Source: Micromonospora echinospora (GTDB lineage Bacteria; Actinomycetota; Actinomycetes; Mycobacteriales; Micromonosporaceae). From it: a stretch of 64,000 nucleotides of DNA. Below, in pieces: positions 7,891-15,821 of this stretch (position 1 is its first letter; every line of letters begins with the position of its first letter). The stretch covers positions 248,001-312,000 of the forward strand of contig NZ_LT607413.1 of the NCBI RefSeq assembly GCF_900091495.1. The letters are read 5' to 3'. The position numbers and the translations under genes were made by a program. Below the pieces are notes generated by a model. That model was given only the letters and a program-made list of their open reading frames with translations. It searched no databases and was not told where the DNA came from.

Positions 7891-8767
7891 GCACGTCCCC
7901 GCCGAGCCGGCCGTCCGCCGGTTCCCGGGTCACCGTGCCGGCATCGAGCAGCAGGGTCAGCGCCCGCACCGCGTCGGTGGCCCGGTACGGGGTGGCGGTC
8001 AGCACGTGCCGGCGCAGCTCGGTCACGGTGCGGGGGCCGGAGCGGGTCAGCTCGGCGACCAGCAGCGCGCCGAGCCGGTCGGCGTCCGGGGCGGCGGTGA
8101 GGTCGCGCGGCACGCCGTCGAGATCCCGGTACCGGAGCCCGGCCGTCGCACCGACCTGCCAGATGGCCTCCTTGCCCGCCTCCAGGTTGCGGTCCGAGCC
8201 GGTGCCGAGGGCGAGCAGCCGGGCCGGTTCGTCGTCGGCCGGGCTGATCTCGACCCCGGTGACCAGCGGGAAGCCGGCCCGGTGGAGGGCGGCCGGGCCG
8301 TCCGCGCCGGCGGGCACGGCGAGCAGCAGGTCGGCCGGGCGGCCCGCGCCAGCGGCGGTGAGGAAGGGTGCCGCCGGTCCGCCCCACACGACGCCGGCCG
8401 GGTCGTCGAGGACGGTGAGGGTGGGTGCGCCGGCTGCGCCGGCGGCCTTCAGCGCCACCGGCAGCCGGTCCGGCGCACCGGGTACGGGGTACACGGCCAC
8501 GTCGGCGGGGAGGGAGGTCACCGCCGCGAGCCGGGCCGGCAGGTCCGGGTCGACGCCGACCACCACGACGGTGACGCGACAGCCGCGTACCCGGTCGGCG
8601 GCGTCGGTCAGGGCGCCCAGGGCGGCCTCGACGGTCCCGCCCACCGGGCCGGCGTACGCGAGGGCGATCGTGACCCGCCGCGAGCGGCGCAGCGCCCCGG
8701 TGAGCCAGGTGTCGAGCTGGCGGGCGAGGAGCGCGCAGAGAACGGCGTCGTACGGGTCACGGGGCAT
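7790..8767 (-). CDS. Hypothetical protein with Rossmann-like core and winged-helix-like C-terminus
   Basis: 325 residues. The N-terminal half alternates short hydrophobic strands and Ala/Gly helices (VTIALAYAGPVGGTVEAALG, VTVVVVGVDPDLPARLAA, APTLTVLDDPAGVVWGGP). Residues about 235-300 look like a winged helix (TVTELRRHVLTATPYRATDA ... LLDAGTVTREP). The layout weakly recalls three-Cys-motif partner (TcmP) proteins, but I cannot confirm it. Its last about 33 codons are antisense to the Pro-rich tail of the K+ channel gene, so one of the two C-termini may really be shorter. Confidence 0.55.
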   Translation of the reverse strand: MPRDPYDAVLCALLARQLDTWLTGALRRSRRVTIALAYAGPVGGTVEAALGALTDAADRVRGCRVTVVVVGVDPDLPARLAAVTSLPADVAVYPVPGAPDRLPVALKAAGAAGAPTLTVLDDPAGVVWGGPAAPFLTAAGAGRPADLLLAVPAGADGPAALHRAGFPLVTGVEISPADDEPARLLALGTGSDRNLEAGKEAIWQVGATAGLRYRDLDGVPRDLTAAPDADRLGALLVAELTRSGPRTVTELRRHVLTATPYRATDAVRALTLLLDAGTVTREPADGRLGGDVLIHPAAGSRRAAESRPTGESSVAGSAGGARSDA

Positions 8768-8821
8768 CCTGTGGTTCTACCAGGCGTCCGGCGTGGGCTC
8801 GGCGGCCCGGGGGCGGACGGG

Positions 8822-9059
8822 CCGCTCCGGATCGGGCCGGGACGGGGACACCGCCCGGGTCAGGGCGGACACGGAGACGCCGCCCCGGATCGGGCCGGAC
8901 ACGGAGACGCCGCTCCGGGTCAGGGCGGACACGGAGACGCCGCTCCGGGTCAGGCCGGACACGGAGACGCCGCTCCGGGTCAGGCCGGACGCGGAGACGC
9001 CGCTCCGGGTCAGGCCGGACGCGGAGACGCCGCTCCGGGTCAGGCCGGGACGGAGACGC
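8822..9059. repeat. About eight copies of a 30-bp tandem repeat
   Basis: The consensus unit has period exactly 30 and is built as CCGGGTCAGGCCGGACACGG followed by AGACGCCGCT. Copies start near 8821, 8851, 8881, 8911, 8941, 8971, 9001 and 9031, with point differences such as GGGC/GGCC and ACAC/ACGC. The array fills the gap between the hypothetical gene (start 8767) and the VOC gene, whose last codons and TGA stop lie in the terminal repeat. All units lack unique spacers, so this is a minisatellite and not a CRISPR array. Confidence 0.92.
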
Positions 9060-9561
9060 CGACGCCGCCCCGGGTCTGCCCGCCGTAGCGCTGCCGCTCG
9101 CGGGCCAGGTCGAGGCGGCCGATCCGGGTGCGCGCGGCGAGCGCCGCGGCGTCGAGCCGGTCGGCGGGGACCAGCCAGACGATCTCGAACTCCAGGCCGT
9201 CGGGGTCGCGGCCGTAGAGGCTCTTGGTGGTGCCGTGGTCGGAGCTGCCGACCAGCGCGCCGGCCGAGGTGAGCCGCTCGGCGGTGACGGCCAGTTCGTC
9301 GAGGGTGTCGACCTCCCAGGCCAGGTGGTAGAGGCCGACGGTGCGGCGGCCCGCCTCGGACGGGCCGGCGGCCGCGCCGATCTCGAAGAGGCCGAGGTCG
9401 TGGTCGTTGGTCGAGCCGGGCGCCTGGAGGAAGGCGGCGCCGGTGAACCCGTCCGGGGTCATCGGCACGGGCTGGAAGCCGAGCACGTCACGGTAGAAGG
9501 CGACGCTGCGTTCGACGTCGCGGACGAAGAGGACGGCGTGGTTGAGGCGGTGGATTCCCAT
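9040..9561 (-). CDS. VOC-family (glyoxalase/bleomycin-resistance-like) protein
   Basis: About 173 residues. Two beta-alpha-beta-beta-beta modules are seen: IHRLNHAVLFVRDVERSVAF (metal-site His near residue 7) and VGLYHLAWEVDTLDELAV with terminal GRDPDGLEFEIVW. Such proteins bind a metal and act as dioxygenases, glyoxalases or binding proteins. The resemblance to catechol-2,3-dioxygenase-like VOC proteins is only general. Start MGIHRL at 9561 is preferred over the longer frame to 9597, which would run through the MarR operator. Its last residues (GVGVSVPA) are encoded by the final unit of the 30-bp repeat. It is divergent from the MarR gene. Confidence 0.82.
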   Translation of the reverse strand: MGIHRLNHAVLFVRDVERSVAFYRDVLGFQPVPMTPDGFTGAAFLQAPGSTNDHDLGLFEIGAAAGPSEAGRRTVGLYHLAWEVDTLDELAVTAERLTSAGALVGSSDHGTTKSLYGRDPDGLEFEIVWLVPADRLDAAALAARTRIGRLDLARERQRYGGQTRGGVGVSVPA

Positions 9562-9584
9562 GCCCGCCACGGTAGCGCTATTTT

Positions 9585-9598
9585 GTTGAGCGTTCAAC
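9585..9598. promoter_or_regulatory. Probable MarR operator between VOC and MarR genes
   Basis: GTTGA-GCGT-TCAAC is an inverted repeat of the TTGA...TCAA kind bound by many MarR proteins. It lies in an AT-richer patch (GCTATTTTGTTGAG) between the divergent genes, so it is well placed for autorepression and control of the VOC gene. Confidence 0.6.
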
Positions 9599-9619
9599 TA
9601 GTTGTCGTATGATGGCCGC

Positions 9620-10084
9620 ATGACCCGGTGGTTGGACCCCGACGAGCAGCGCACCTGGCGGGCGTTCCTGGCCGCCTCCCGGGCGCTGATGGAAACCCTC
9701 GACCGCGAGCTGCAACACGACGCCGGCATGCCGCACGCGTACTACGAGATCCTGGTCCGGCTCTCCGAGGCGCCCGGGCGGGAGCTGCGGATGACCGACC
9801 TGGCTCTGGCCAGCGGGTCCTCGCGCAGCCGCCTGTCACACGCGGTGACCCGGCTGGAGGCGGCCGGCTGGGTGCGCCGCCGGGACTGCCCGACCGACCG
9901 GCGGGGGCAGTTCGCCGTCCTCACCGACGCCGGCTTCGCCGCGCTCGCCGCCGCCGCGCCGGGCCACGTCGAGGGGGTGCGCCGCCACCTGTTCGACGCG
10001 CTCAGTCCGGCGCAGGTCGACCAGTTGCGCCGGATCAGTGAGTCCCTCGTGGACCATCTGGGCGTCGATCGACCACTATCCTGA
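9620..10084 (+). CDS. MarR-family transcriptional regulator
   Basis: 154 residues. The winged helix is clear: LRMTDLALASGSSRSRLSHAVTRLEAAGWV then RRDCPTDRRGQFAVLTDAG (wing with the conserved DxR pattern). Length is typical. It lies divergently to the VOC gene, with an inverted-repeat operator in between. MarR proteins of this layout usually repress the divergent gene until a phenolic or oxidant ligand binds. Inferred target: itself and the VOC gene. Confidence 0.9.
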   Translation: MTRWLDPDEQRTWRAFLAASRALMETLDRELQHDAGMPHAYYEILVRLSEAPGRELRMTDLALASGSSRSRLSHAVTRLEAAGWVRRRDCPTDRRGQFAVLTDAGFAALAAAAPGHVEGVRRHLFDALSPAQVDQLRRISESLVDHLGVDRPLS

Positions 10085-10141
10085 CCAAACTGCCACCTGA
10101 CGGGTCTTGTACATACCGTCGCGGAATGCGCACGATGAGGC

Positions 10142-12178
10142 GTGTCCTCCCCCTTCGGTGAACTGACCGGCCGGGCGCACCAGCTCGTGGCCGCCGGCGA
10201 CCTCTCCGGCGCCCAGGAGTTGCTCGCCGACGCCCTGGCCGACGCGGACCCGCGCCCGGCGAACGCCTCCCCCGAGTTGGCCGAGGCCGCCGGTCTCCAG
10301 GCCCGGGTGCTGGTCACCCTCGGCGAACCGCACTCCGCCCGGGGCTGGGCGGCGTTCGCGTACGCCGCGATGACCCGGCTGTACGGCACGTCCGACCAAC
10401 GGACCGTGGCCGCCGCCGCGACCCTCGCCGCCGTGCTGCACCGGGTCGGCAGCTACGCCCGCGCCGCCCGGCTGTACCAAGAAGTGATCATCGAGCTGAC
10501 CGCGCTCGACGGGCCGGAGTCGCTGCGGGTGCTCGCCGCGCACGCCGACCTGGCCACCGTCGAGTACGCCCGGGGTGAGTGCACGGTCGCCCGGGAACGC
10601 CTCCAGGACGCCTGGGAGTTGCACCGCGAGGTGTACGGCGACGGGCACGTCAGCGGGATCAAGATGCTCGCCCGGCTCGGGGCGATGCAGCGCGACTGCG
10701 GGCAGTTCGCCGACGCGCACGACAACCTGGCCCTGGCCCGGGAACTGTGCCGGCAGCACCTGGACCCGGACGACCCGCTCGCCGCCCAGGTGGCCGCTCT
10801 GGCCCGGGCCGCCGCCAACCCGGACCACGCCTGCGACGAGGTCGGCGACGCCGAGTCCGCCGTGGTACCCGCCGCACGGACCCCGTCGGCCGAGGAGGGC
10901 GACGCCGGTGGACCCTGGCCCCCCGAAGCAGCCGACCACGCCGACGGTCCCGGACCGGAGCCCTGGGACACCGGCCACGAGGACGCCTACCGGACGGACG
11001 CCGGCTACGACACGCGACGGCCGTACGGATCCGGGGCGGGATACGCGGGCCACGGGGTGGGGGCCGGTCACGGCCCGGTCCCACGCCCACGGGTTCCGGA
11101 GGAGCCAACCGACCGCACCGGCGACGGCACCGGCACCGGCACCGGTGACGCGTACCCGGCCGGTCCCGACCGGTACCGGACGTACCCTGGCCACCACTCG
11201 GACGAGTGGTCGACGCGCGGCGGGCAGCAGCACGACCCCGGGCAGCGGCACGACCCCGGTTACGCCGACGCCGGATACACCGACGCCAGGTACACCGACG
11301 CCGGGTACGCCGACGAGGGCGTCGGATACGCGAGCGACGGGATCGGGTACGCGGACGACGCCGGATACACCGCCGAACGCACCCGGGAGGGCGGAGGTGC
11401 CGGACCGGACGGCGGGTGGTCGACCGGCCGCCGGCACGACCCCGACGGTCGCTCGTACCGGCACGACCAGCGGTTCACCGGCCCCGGGCAGTACCGCGAC
11501 GGCCCGGACGGCGACGACTGGTGGCCCCCGGAGGGAGAGGTGGACCGCCCCGACGAGCCGGCCGGCACCCGTGCCCCGACCGCTCCGGCACTGCCGCCGT
11601 CGGTGGTCGGCCTCACCGGCGGAGGGCGCCCGGAGGAGTCCCCGGGCGTGCACCGGGTCGCCCACCTGCCGGTGCGGGTCGGTTCACGGCTGCCGGTGCA
11701 CGTTCCCCGTCCGCCGGCCGATCCGTCCCGCCGGCTCGCGCCACTGGTCGTCGCCGGGGTGGTCGTGGTGCTGCTCGGCACCGGCGCGGTGATCGCCGGG
11801 GTGGCCCGGGTCGACGAGCCGGGTGGGCAGCCGCCACCCGCCCCCGGCACTCCGCCGTCCCCGGGCGCGACGCCCGGCGGCACGGCGAAACCGGCCACCG
11901 CGGCGCCCGGCGCCCCGCCCACCGGGGTGACCCTGCGCGACAACCGGGACAGCGTCACGCTGAGCTGGACGTACCCGGCGGGGGCGGAGGGTCCGGTGCT
12001 GGTCTCCGGCGGCCGGGTGGGGGCGGACGCACGTGCCTTCCAGGAGCTGCCGGCCGGCGCGACCAACTACATCGTCTACGGGCTGGACCGTGGCACCGAC
12101 TACTGCTTCACCGTGGCGGTCGTCCACTCGGCCGACACGGTCGGCCGGGCGAAGCCGGTCTGCACGAAGCGGAGCTGA
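10142..12178 (+). CDS. Membrane protein with TPR-like N-terminus, low-complexity region and C-terminal Fn3-like domain
   Basis: 678 residues. Residues 1-220 are TPR-like helices (AHQLVAAGDLSGAQELLADA, YARAARLYQEVIIEL, RGECTVARERLQDAWEL). Residues about 240-520 are a low-complexity Gly/Asp/Tyr/Arg stretch with short repeats (DAGYTDARYTDAGYADEG). One transmembrane helix lies near 540 (APLVVAGVVVVLLGTGAVIAG), then a Pro-rich linker and about 85 residues resembling fibronectin type III (VTLSWTYPAG ... TNYIVYGLDRGTDYCFTVAV). The likely topology is cytoplasmic TPR and outward Fn3 domain. A scaffold or signalling role is plausible, but I know no characterised homologue. GTG start. Confidence 0.7.
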   Translation: MSSPFGELTGRAHQLVAAGDLSGAQELLADALADADPRPANASPELAEAAGLQARVLVTLGEPHSARGWAAFAYAAMTRLYGTSDQRTVAAAATLAAVLHRVGSYARAARLYQEVIIELTALDGPESLRVLAAHADLATVEYARGECTVARERLQDAWELHREVYGDGHVSGIKMLARLGAMQRDCGQFADAHDNLALARELCRQHLDPDDPLAAQVAALARAAANPDHACDEVGDAESAVVPAARTPSAEEGDAGGPWPPEAADHADGPGPEPWDTGHEDAYRTDAGYDTRRPYGSGAGYAGHGVGAGHGPVPRPRVPEEPTDRTGDGTGTGTGDAYPAGPDRYRTYPGHHSDEWSTRGGQQHDPGQRHDPGYADAGYTDARYTDAGYADEGVGYASDGIGYADDAGYTAERTREGGGAGPDGGWSTGRRHDPDGRSYRHDQRFTGPGQYRDGPDGDDWWPPEGEVDRPDEPAGTRAPTAPALPPSVVGLTGGGRPEESPGVHRVAHLPVRVGSRLPVHVPRPPADPSRRLAPLVVAGVVVVLLGTGAVIAGVARVDEPGGQPPPAPGTPPSPGATPGGTAKPATAAPGAPPTGVTLRDNRDSVTLSWTYPAGAEGPVLVSGGRVGADARAFQELPAGATNYIVYGLDRGTDYCFTVAVVHSADTVGRAKPVCTKRS

Positions 12179-12210
12179 CCGGAGCCGGGGCAGCCGGGGC
12201 GGTCCGGGTC

Positions 12211-12293
12211 GACCACCGGGACGGGCAGCCCAGGGCCGGACCACCGGGACGGGCAGCCCAGGGCCGGGCAGCCCAGGGCCGGACCACCGGGGC
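12211..12293. repeat. 28-bp tandem repeat with partial copies
   Basis: The unit GACCACCGGGACGGGCAGCC plus CAGGGCCG occurs at 12211 and 12239, followed by a half copy (GGCAGCCCAGGGCCG) and another GACCACCGGG start. It fills the space between the convergent stops of the TPR/Fn3 gene and the sensor kinase. Confidence 0.85.
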
Positions 12294-12295
12294 GG

Positions 12296-13768
12296 TCAGG
12301 CGTCCGGGTCGGGCAGGGCGGGCAGGCACACCGAGACCCGCAGTCCCGGCCCGGCGTCGGAGAGCCGTACCGTGCCGTCGTGCAGCCGGACGAGTTCCCG
12401 GACGATGGCCAGGCCGAGGCCGGCGCCCCCGGCGTCCCGGTCCCGGGCGTCGTCGAGTCGGGTGAACCGGTCGAAGACCCGTTCCCGGTCGGCGACCGGG
12501 ATGCCCGGCCCGTCGTCGGTCACGGTGACCAGATGGGTGCCGGCGGCGGCGTCGCCGGTCACCTCGATCACGACCGTGCTCCGGCAGTGGCGGACCGCGT
12601 TGTCGATCAGGTTCGTGGCGACGCGGTGCAGTTCGTCCGGGTCGCCGACCGTCCACTGCGGGCCGGACGCCGGCAGAATGCGTACCGGAGGGGACGGGAA
12701 GCGCACGGCGACGGCCCGGACCAGTTCGGTCAGCTCGACCGGGCCGGTGGCCCGCCGCCCGCGTACGGCCCGCGCCGGGGCATCGGCGACAGCGACGGCA
12801 CCGGCGTGCCCGGCCTCGTCCAGCCGGGCCAGCAGCAGCAGGTCGTCGACGAGACGACTGAGCCGTTCGGTGTCCGCGAGCAGGTCGCGGGCCACCACCG
12901 GCCAGTCGGTCCGCTCCCCCAGCCGCCCGGCCACCTCCAGTTCGGTCCGCATGTTCGTCAACGGGCTGCGCAGCTCGTGGGCGGCGTCGGCGAGGAACGC
13001 CCGTTGCCGGGCGCGGGCCGCCTCCAGCCGGGCCAGCATGTCGTTCAGGGTGACCGCCAGTCGGTGGATCTCGTCCTGGGAGGCCGGGACCGGCAGCCGC
13101 CCGCCGTTGGCCCGGCCGGTGATCTCCTCGGCCCCGCTGCGCAGCGCCTCGACCGGGCGCAGGGTCGCCCCGACCACCCGCCAGGTCACCCCGCCGAGGA
13201 TCACGACCAGCAGCGGAATGCCCACCAGCAGGACGAAGCGCACCACCCTGGCGCCCTGGTTCACGTCCGCCATCGACTTGCCGACCAGCACGGTCAACGG
13301 ATCGGTCGGCGTACCGGCGGGGACGCTGACCACCCGGACCGGACCGGGCAGTCCCAGCCGTTCCCCGCGGACGAAGGCGCGCTGCCGGGCGGAGTGGTCG
13401 ATCCGGTCCACCGGCAGCATCGGCACCAACCGGTCGGCGTCGATCGAGGCGGCGCGGACCCGTCCCGCTCCGTCGACCACCTGGACCCGGACCTGTCCGG
13501 CGGCGACCGGCAGCGGGTCGGGCAGGGCGTCCTCGGCGGCGAGCAGCGCCACCGCGTCGGCGGTCTGGAACGCCTCGGCGTCGACGCTGCGTTGCAGGAC
13601 GTGGCCGAGCACGCTGAGCAGCGCCAGCCCGCCCAGCGCCAGCCCGACCGCCAGCCCCAGGACGCTGACCAGGGTGAGCCGGCCCCGCAGCCCGAGCGGC
13701 GGCGGCCGACGCGGTCCCCGGCCGCCCGTCCGGTCCTCGCCCGGCGCGGGCTCCGACGGTCGGTTCAC
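12296..13768 (-). CDS. Two-component sensor histidine kinase (OmpR-partner type)
   Basis: About 490 residues. TM1 lies near 31-55 (LTLVSVLGLAVGLALGGLAL), then an extracytoplasmic region of about 120 residues, TM2 near 175-200, a HAMP segment (LRPVEALRSGAEEI), the H-box AHELRSPLTNM with phospho-accepting His near 264, the N-box NLIDNAVRH, and G-boxes DDGPGIP and GGAGLGLAI. It phosphorylates the adjacent OmpR-type regulator. GTG 13768 overlaps the regulator's TGA as GTGA, which indicates translational coupling. The signal sensed is unknown. The divergent LolA-like gene (14516) hints at a cell-envelope role. Confidence 0.9.
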   Translation of the reverse strand: MNRPSEPAPGEDRTGGRGPRRPPPLGLRGRLTLVSVLGLAVGLALGGLALLSVLGHVLQRSVDAEAFQTADAVALLAAEDALPDPLPVAAGQVRVQVVDGAGRVRAASIDADRLVPMLPVDRIDHSARQRAFVRGERLGLPGPVRVVSVPAGTPTDPLTVLVGKSMADVNQGARVVRFVLLVGIPLLVVILGGVTWRVVGATLRPVEALRSGAEEITGRANGGRLPVPASQDEIHRLAVTLNDMLARLEAARARQRAFLADAAHELRSPLTNMRTELEVAGRLGERTDWPVVARDLLADTERLSRLVDDLLLLARLDEAGHAGAVAVADAPARAVRGRRATGPVELTELVRAVAVRFPSPPVRILPASGPQWTVGDPDELHRVATNLIDNAVRHCRSTVVIEVTGDAAAGTHLVTVTDDGPGIPVADRERVFDRFTRLDDARDRDAGGAGLGLAIVRELVRLHDGTVRLSDAGPGLRVSVCLPALPDPDA

Positions 13769-14421
13769 GGGCTCAGGCGGTAGCCGGCGCCCCGGACGGT
13801 CTCCAGGTGGTGCCGACCGATCTTGCGGCGGAGGTAGCCGACGTACACCTCCACCGCGTTCGGCGCGGTCTCCAGGCTGGCGTCCCAGACGTGGTCGAGC
13901 AGTTCGGTCTTGGAGACCACCTCTCCGGGGCGGCGCATCAGGTAGTCCAGGAGGGCGAACTCGCGGGCGGTGAGGGCGATCTCGGCGTCGCCCCGGGTCA
14001 CCCGCCGACCGGCCGGGTCGAGGCTGAGGTCGCCGACGGTCAGCACGGTGGGGCGTTGCGGCGCGCCCCGGCGCAGCAGGGCCCGCAGCCGGGCCAGCAG
14101 CACCACGTACGAGAAGGGTTTGGTGAGGTAGTCGTCCGCCCCGCAGTCCAGCCCGTCGGCCTGGTCGTACTCGCCGTCCTTGGCGGAGAGCATCAGCACC
14201 GGCAGCCAGTGCTCCTCGGCCCGGAGCCGGCGCACCAGCTCGTAGCCGGAGAGCCCGGGGAGCATCACGTCGAGGATCATCGCGTCGTAGCCGCCGTGCC
14301 GCGCGGCGTCCAGCCCGGCCGGACCGTTGGTCGCCACGTCCACCGCGAAGCCCTCCGCCTGGAGCCCCCGTTGCAGGGTCCCGGCCAGCCGGGTCTCGTC
14401 CTCCACCACCAGCAGTCGCAC
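13765..14421 (-). CDS. OmpR-family response regulator
   Basis: 218 residues. The receiver domain has acidic pair E7/D8, phospho-acceptor D51 (MILDVMLPG) and K near 100 (LTKPFSYVVLL). The C-terminal OmpR winged helix includes LTAREFALLDYLMRRPGEVV and VEVYVGYLRRKIG. It is encoded upstream of its kinase with a four-base GTGA overlap. The GTG start is 94 bases from the divergent LolA-like gene, which is therefore a likely regulatory target. Confidence 0.92.
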   Translation of the reverse strand: MRLLVVEDETRLAGTLQRGLQAEGFAVDVATNGPAGLDAARHGGYDAMILDVMLPGLSGYELVRRLRAEEHWLPVLMLSAKDGEYDQADGLDCGADDYLTKPFSYVVLLARLRALLRRGAPQRPTVLTVGDLSLDPAGRRVTRGDAEIALTAREFALLDYLMRRPGEVVSKTELLDHVWDASLETAPNAVEVYVGYLRRKIGRHHLETVRGAGYRLSP

Positions 14422-14515
14422 GGGTCAAGGGTGCCACCGTCGCGCCGCCCGCCGATTCGTTCTCCTCAGCACCCTCACAGCATCCGTCCGGCAGGATGGC
14501 GGTCAGGAGGTGCAC

Positions 14516-15649
14516 ATGTCTGTTCTGACTAGCCGTCCGGCGTTGCGCTGGATCGTGCCGACGGCCGCGACGGTCGTCCTGATCGGCGGTGGCGCGGCGG
14601 TCGGCCGGTTCGCCGCCGAGGCCGAGCCGAGCCTGCCGCCGAGGAGCGCCGCCCAGCTCCTGGTGGATCTTCAGACGTCCCGGTTGGAGGGGCTCTCCGG
14701 CACCGTGGTGCAGCGCGCCGACCTCGGTCTGCCCCCGCTGGTCGCCACGGTCGCGGAGCGCCGCGAGGACCTGACCGCCCTGGTGGCCGGCACCCACACC
14801 ATGCGGGTCTGGTATTCCGGCCCGGACAAGGCGCGGATCGCCTTCAAGGACACCCTCGGCGAGCGGGACGTGATCCGCAACGGTGCCGACCTGTGGGTGT
14901 GGAACAGCAAGAAGAACGAGGCGTTCCACCGGACCCTGCCGGCCGACGCCGGGCAGCGGCCCGACGCCGGCACGGAGCTGCCGGTCACCCCGGCCGAGGC
15001 CGCCGACCGGGCGCTGGCCGCGATCGACCCGAGCACCGAGGTCAGCGTCGGCCGGTCCGCGACGGTGGCCGGGCGGGACGCGTACGAGCTGGTGCTCAAG
15101 CCGAAGGACACCGCCTCCCTGGTCGACCAGGTGCGGATCGCGCTGGACGCTAAGGAGCACGTGCCGCTGCGCTTCGAGCTGTTCGCCGACGAGGGGGACG
15201 CGCCGGCGATCGAGGTGGCCTTCACCCAGGTCGACTTCAGCCGTCCGGACGCCGACCAGTTCACCTTCAACCCGCCGCCCGGGGTGAAGGTGAACGAGGA
15301 GAAGTCGACCGGGACGCGTCCGGAGCGTCCGGCCGGGTCGGAGAAGCCGGGCGGCGCGAAGGACCGGGACGCGACCGTGGTCGGTGCGGGCTGGGCCGCC
15401 GTGCTGGTCGCCCGGACCGGTGCCCCCGCCGGACGGCCGGCGGGTCAGGACGCCCCCGCCCGCCAGCCGGAGGGGTCGGAGGCCGCCGCCGGGCTGGACC
15501 TGCTCAACCAGCTGCCCAAGGTCAGCGGCCCCTGGGGCAGTGGCCGGCTCTTCTCCGGGACGGTCTTCAGCATGCTGCTCACCGACGACGGCCGGGTGCT
15601 CGCCGGTCTGGTGACGCCGGAGCGGCTCTACGAGGTCGCCCGCGGCTGA
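14516..15649 (+). CDS. Secreted/anchored LolA-like protein (RseB/LolA fold family)
   Basis: 377 residues. An N-terminal signal/anchor (LRWIVPTAATVVLIGGGAAVG) is followed by about 230 residues with the lipoprotein-carrier-like pattern: LEGLSGTVVQRADLGLP, MRVWYSGPDKARIAF, NGADLWVWNSKKNEAFHRTL, AYELVLKP, PLRFELFADEGDAPAIEVAF, FTFNPPPGVKV. A Pro/Lys/Gly spacer and a C-terminal repeat-like part (GSGRLFSGTVFSMLLTDDGR) follow. Actinobacterial LolA-like proteins are probably envelope proteins or anti-sigma-associated sensors; the ligand is unknown. AGGAGG lies five bases before the ATG. It is divergent from the two-component system and ends at a strong terminator. Confidence 0.8.
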   Translation: MSVLTSRPALRWIVPTAATVVLIGGGAAVGRFAAEAEPSLPPRSAAQLLVDLQTSRLEGLSGTVVQRADLGLPPLVATVAERREDLTALVAGTHTMRVWYSGPDKARIAFKDTLGERDVIRNGADLWVWNSKKNEAFHRTLPADAGQRPDAGTELPVTPAEAADRALAAIDPSTEVSVGRSATVAGRDAYELVLKPKDTASLVDQVRIALDAKEHVPLRFELFADEGDAPAIEVAFTQVDFSRPDADQFTFNPPPGVKVNEEKSTGTRPERPAGSEKPGGAKDRDATVVGAGWAAVLVARTGAPAGRPAGQDAPARQPEGSEAAAGLDLLNQLPKVSGPWGSGRLFSGTVFSMLLTDDGRVLAGLVTPERLYEVARG

Positions 15650-15667
15650 CCTCTCCGACCACCCACG

Positions 15668-15703
15668 ATTCGCGTCACCGGAACCCGTTCCGGTGACGCG
15701 AAT
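15668..15703 (+). terminator. Intrinsic terminator of the LolA-like gene
   Basis: ATTCGCGTCACCGGAA and TTCCGGTGACGCGAAT pair perfectly (16 bp) around CCCG, followed by TCTTTC. It isolates the LolA-like gene from the HelD gene downstream. Confidence 0.85.
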
Positions 15704-15769
15704 TCTTTCCCGGGACTTGGTCCGCGCCGCCGGGGCAGGCTATCTTTCTCAGTTCAGACACAAAAAGAA

Positions 15770-15789
15770 CGACCATTAGCAAATGGTCG
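15770..15789. promoter_or_regulatory. Inverted repeat in the AT-rich leader of the HelD-type gene
   Basis: CGACCATT-AGCA-AATGGTCG is a perfect 8-bp inverted repeat in an unusually AT-rich leader (15740-15815) that also holds a possible -10 TATCTT and a second small palindrome GCTA-TTT-TAGC. It contains an ATG (15783) in frame with the gene. It could be an operator or an mRNA hairpin at the 5' end. It is not the rifamycin-associated element described for helR genes. Confidence 0.5.
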
Positions 15790-15821
15790 CTCGAAGCTAT
15801 TTTAGCGAATTGGGAGAGGGC

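Noticed and set aside
8822..9059. Possible CRISPR array because of regular 30-bp repeats
   Set aside because: The repeats are directly contiguous with no unique spacers, and no cas genes are present. It is a tandem minisatellite.
7883..9088. Long plus-strand frame with a collagen-like repeat (GHGDAAPGQA)
   Set aside because: It is antisense to two genes and the repetitive peptide comes from the 30-bp array being a multiple of three. No ribosome site.
13768..15160. Minus-strand extension of the kinase frame to 954 residues
   Set aside because: It runs antisense through the response regulator's other frame and the LolA-like gene. The GTGA overlap at 13765-13768 gives the true start.
15783..15785. 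ATG at 15783 as start of the HelD-type gene
   Set aside because: It lies inside a perfect inverted repeat without a ribosome site, whereas TTG 15822 follows GGGAGAGGG.
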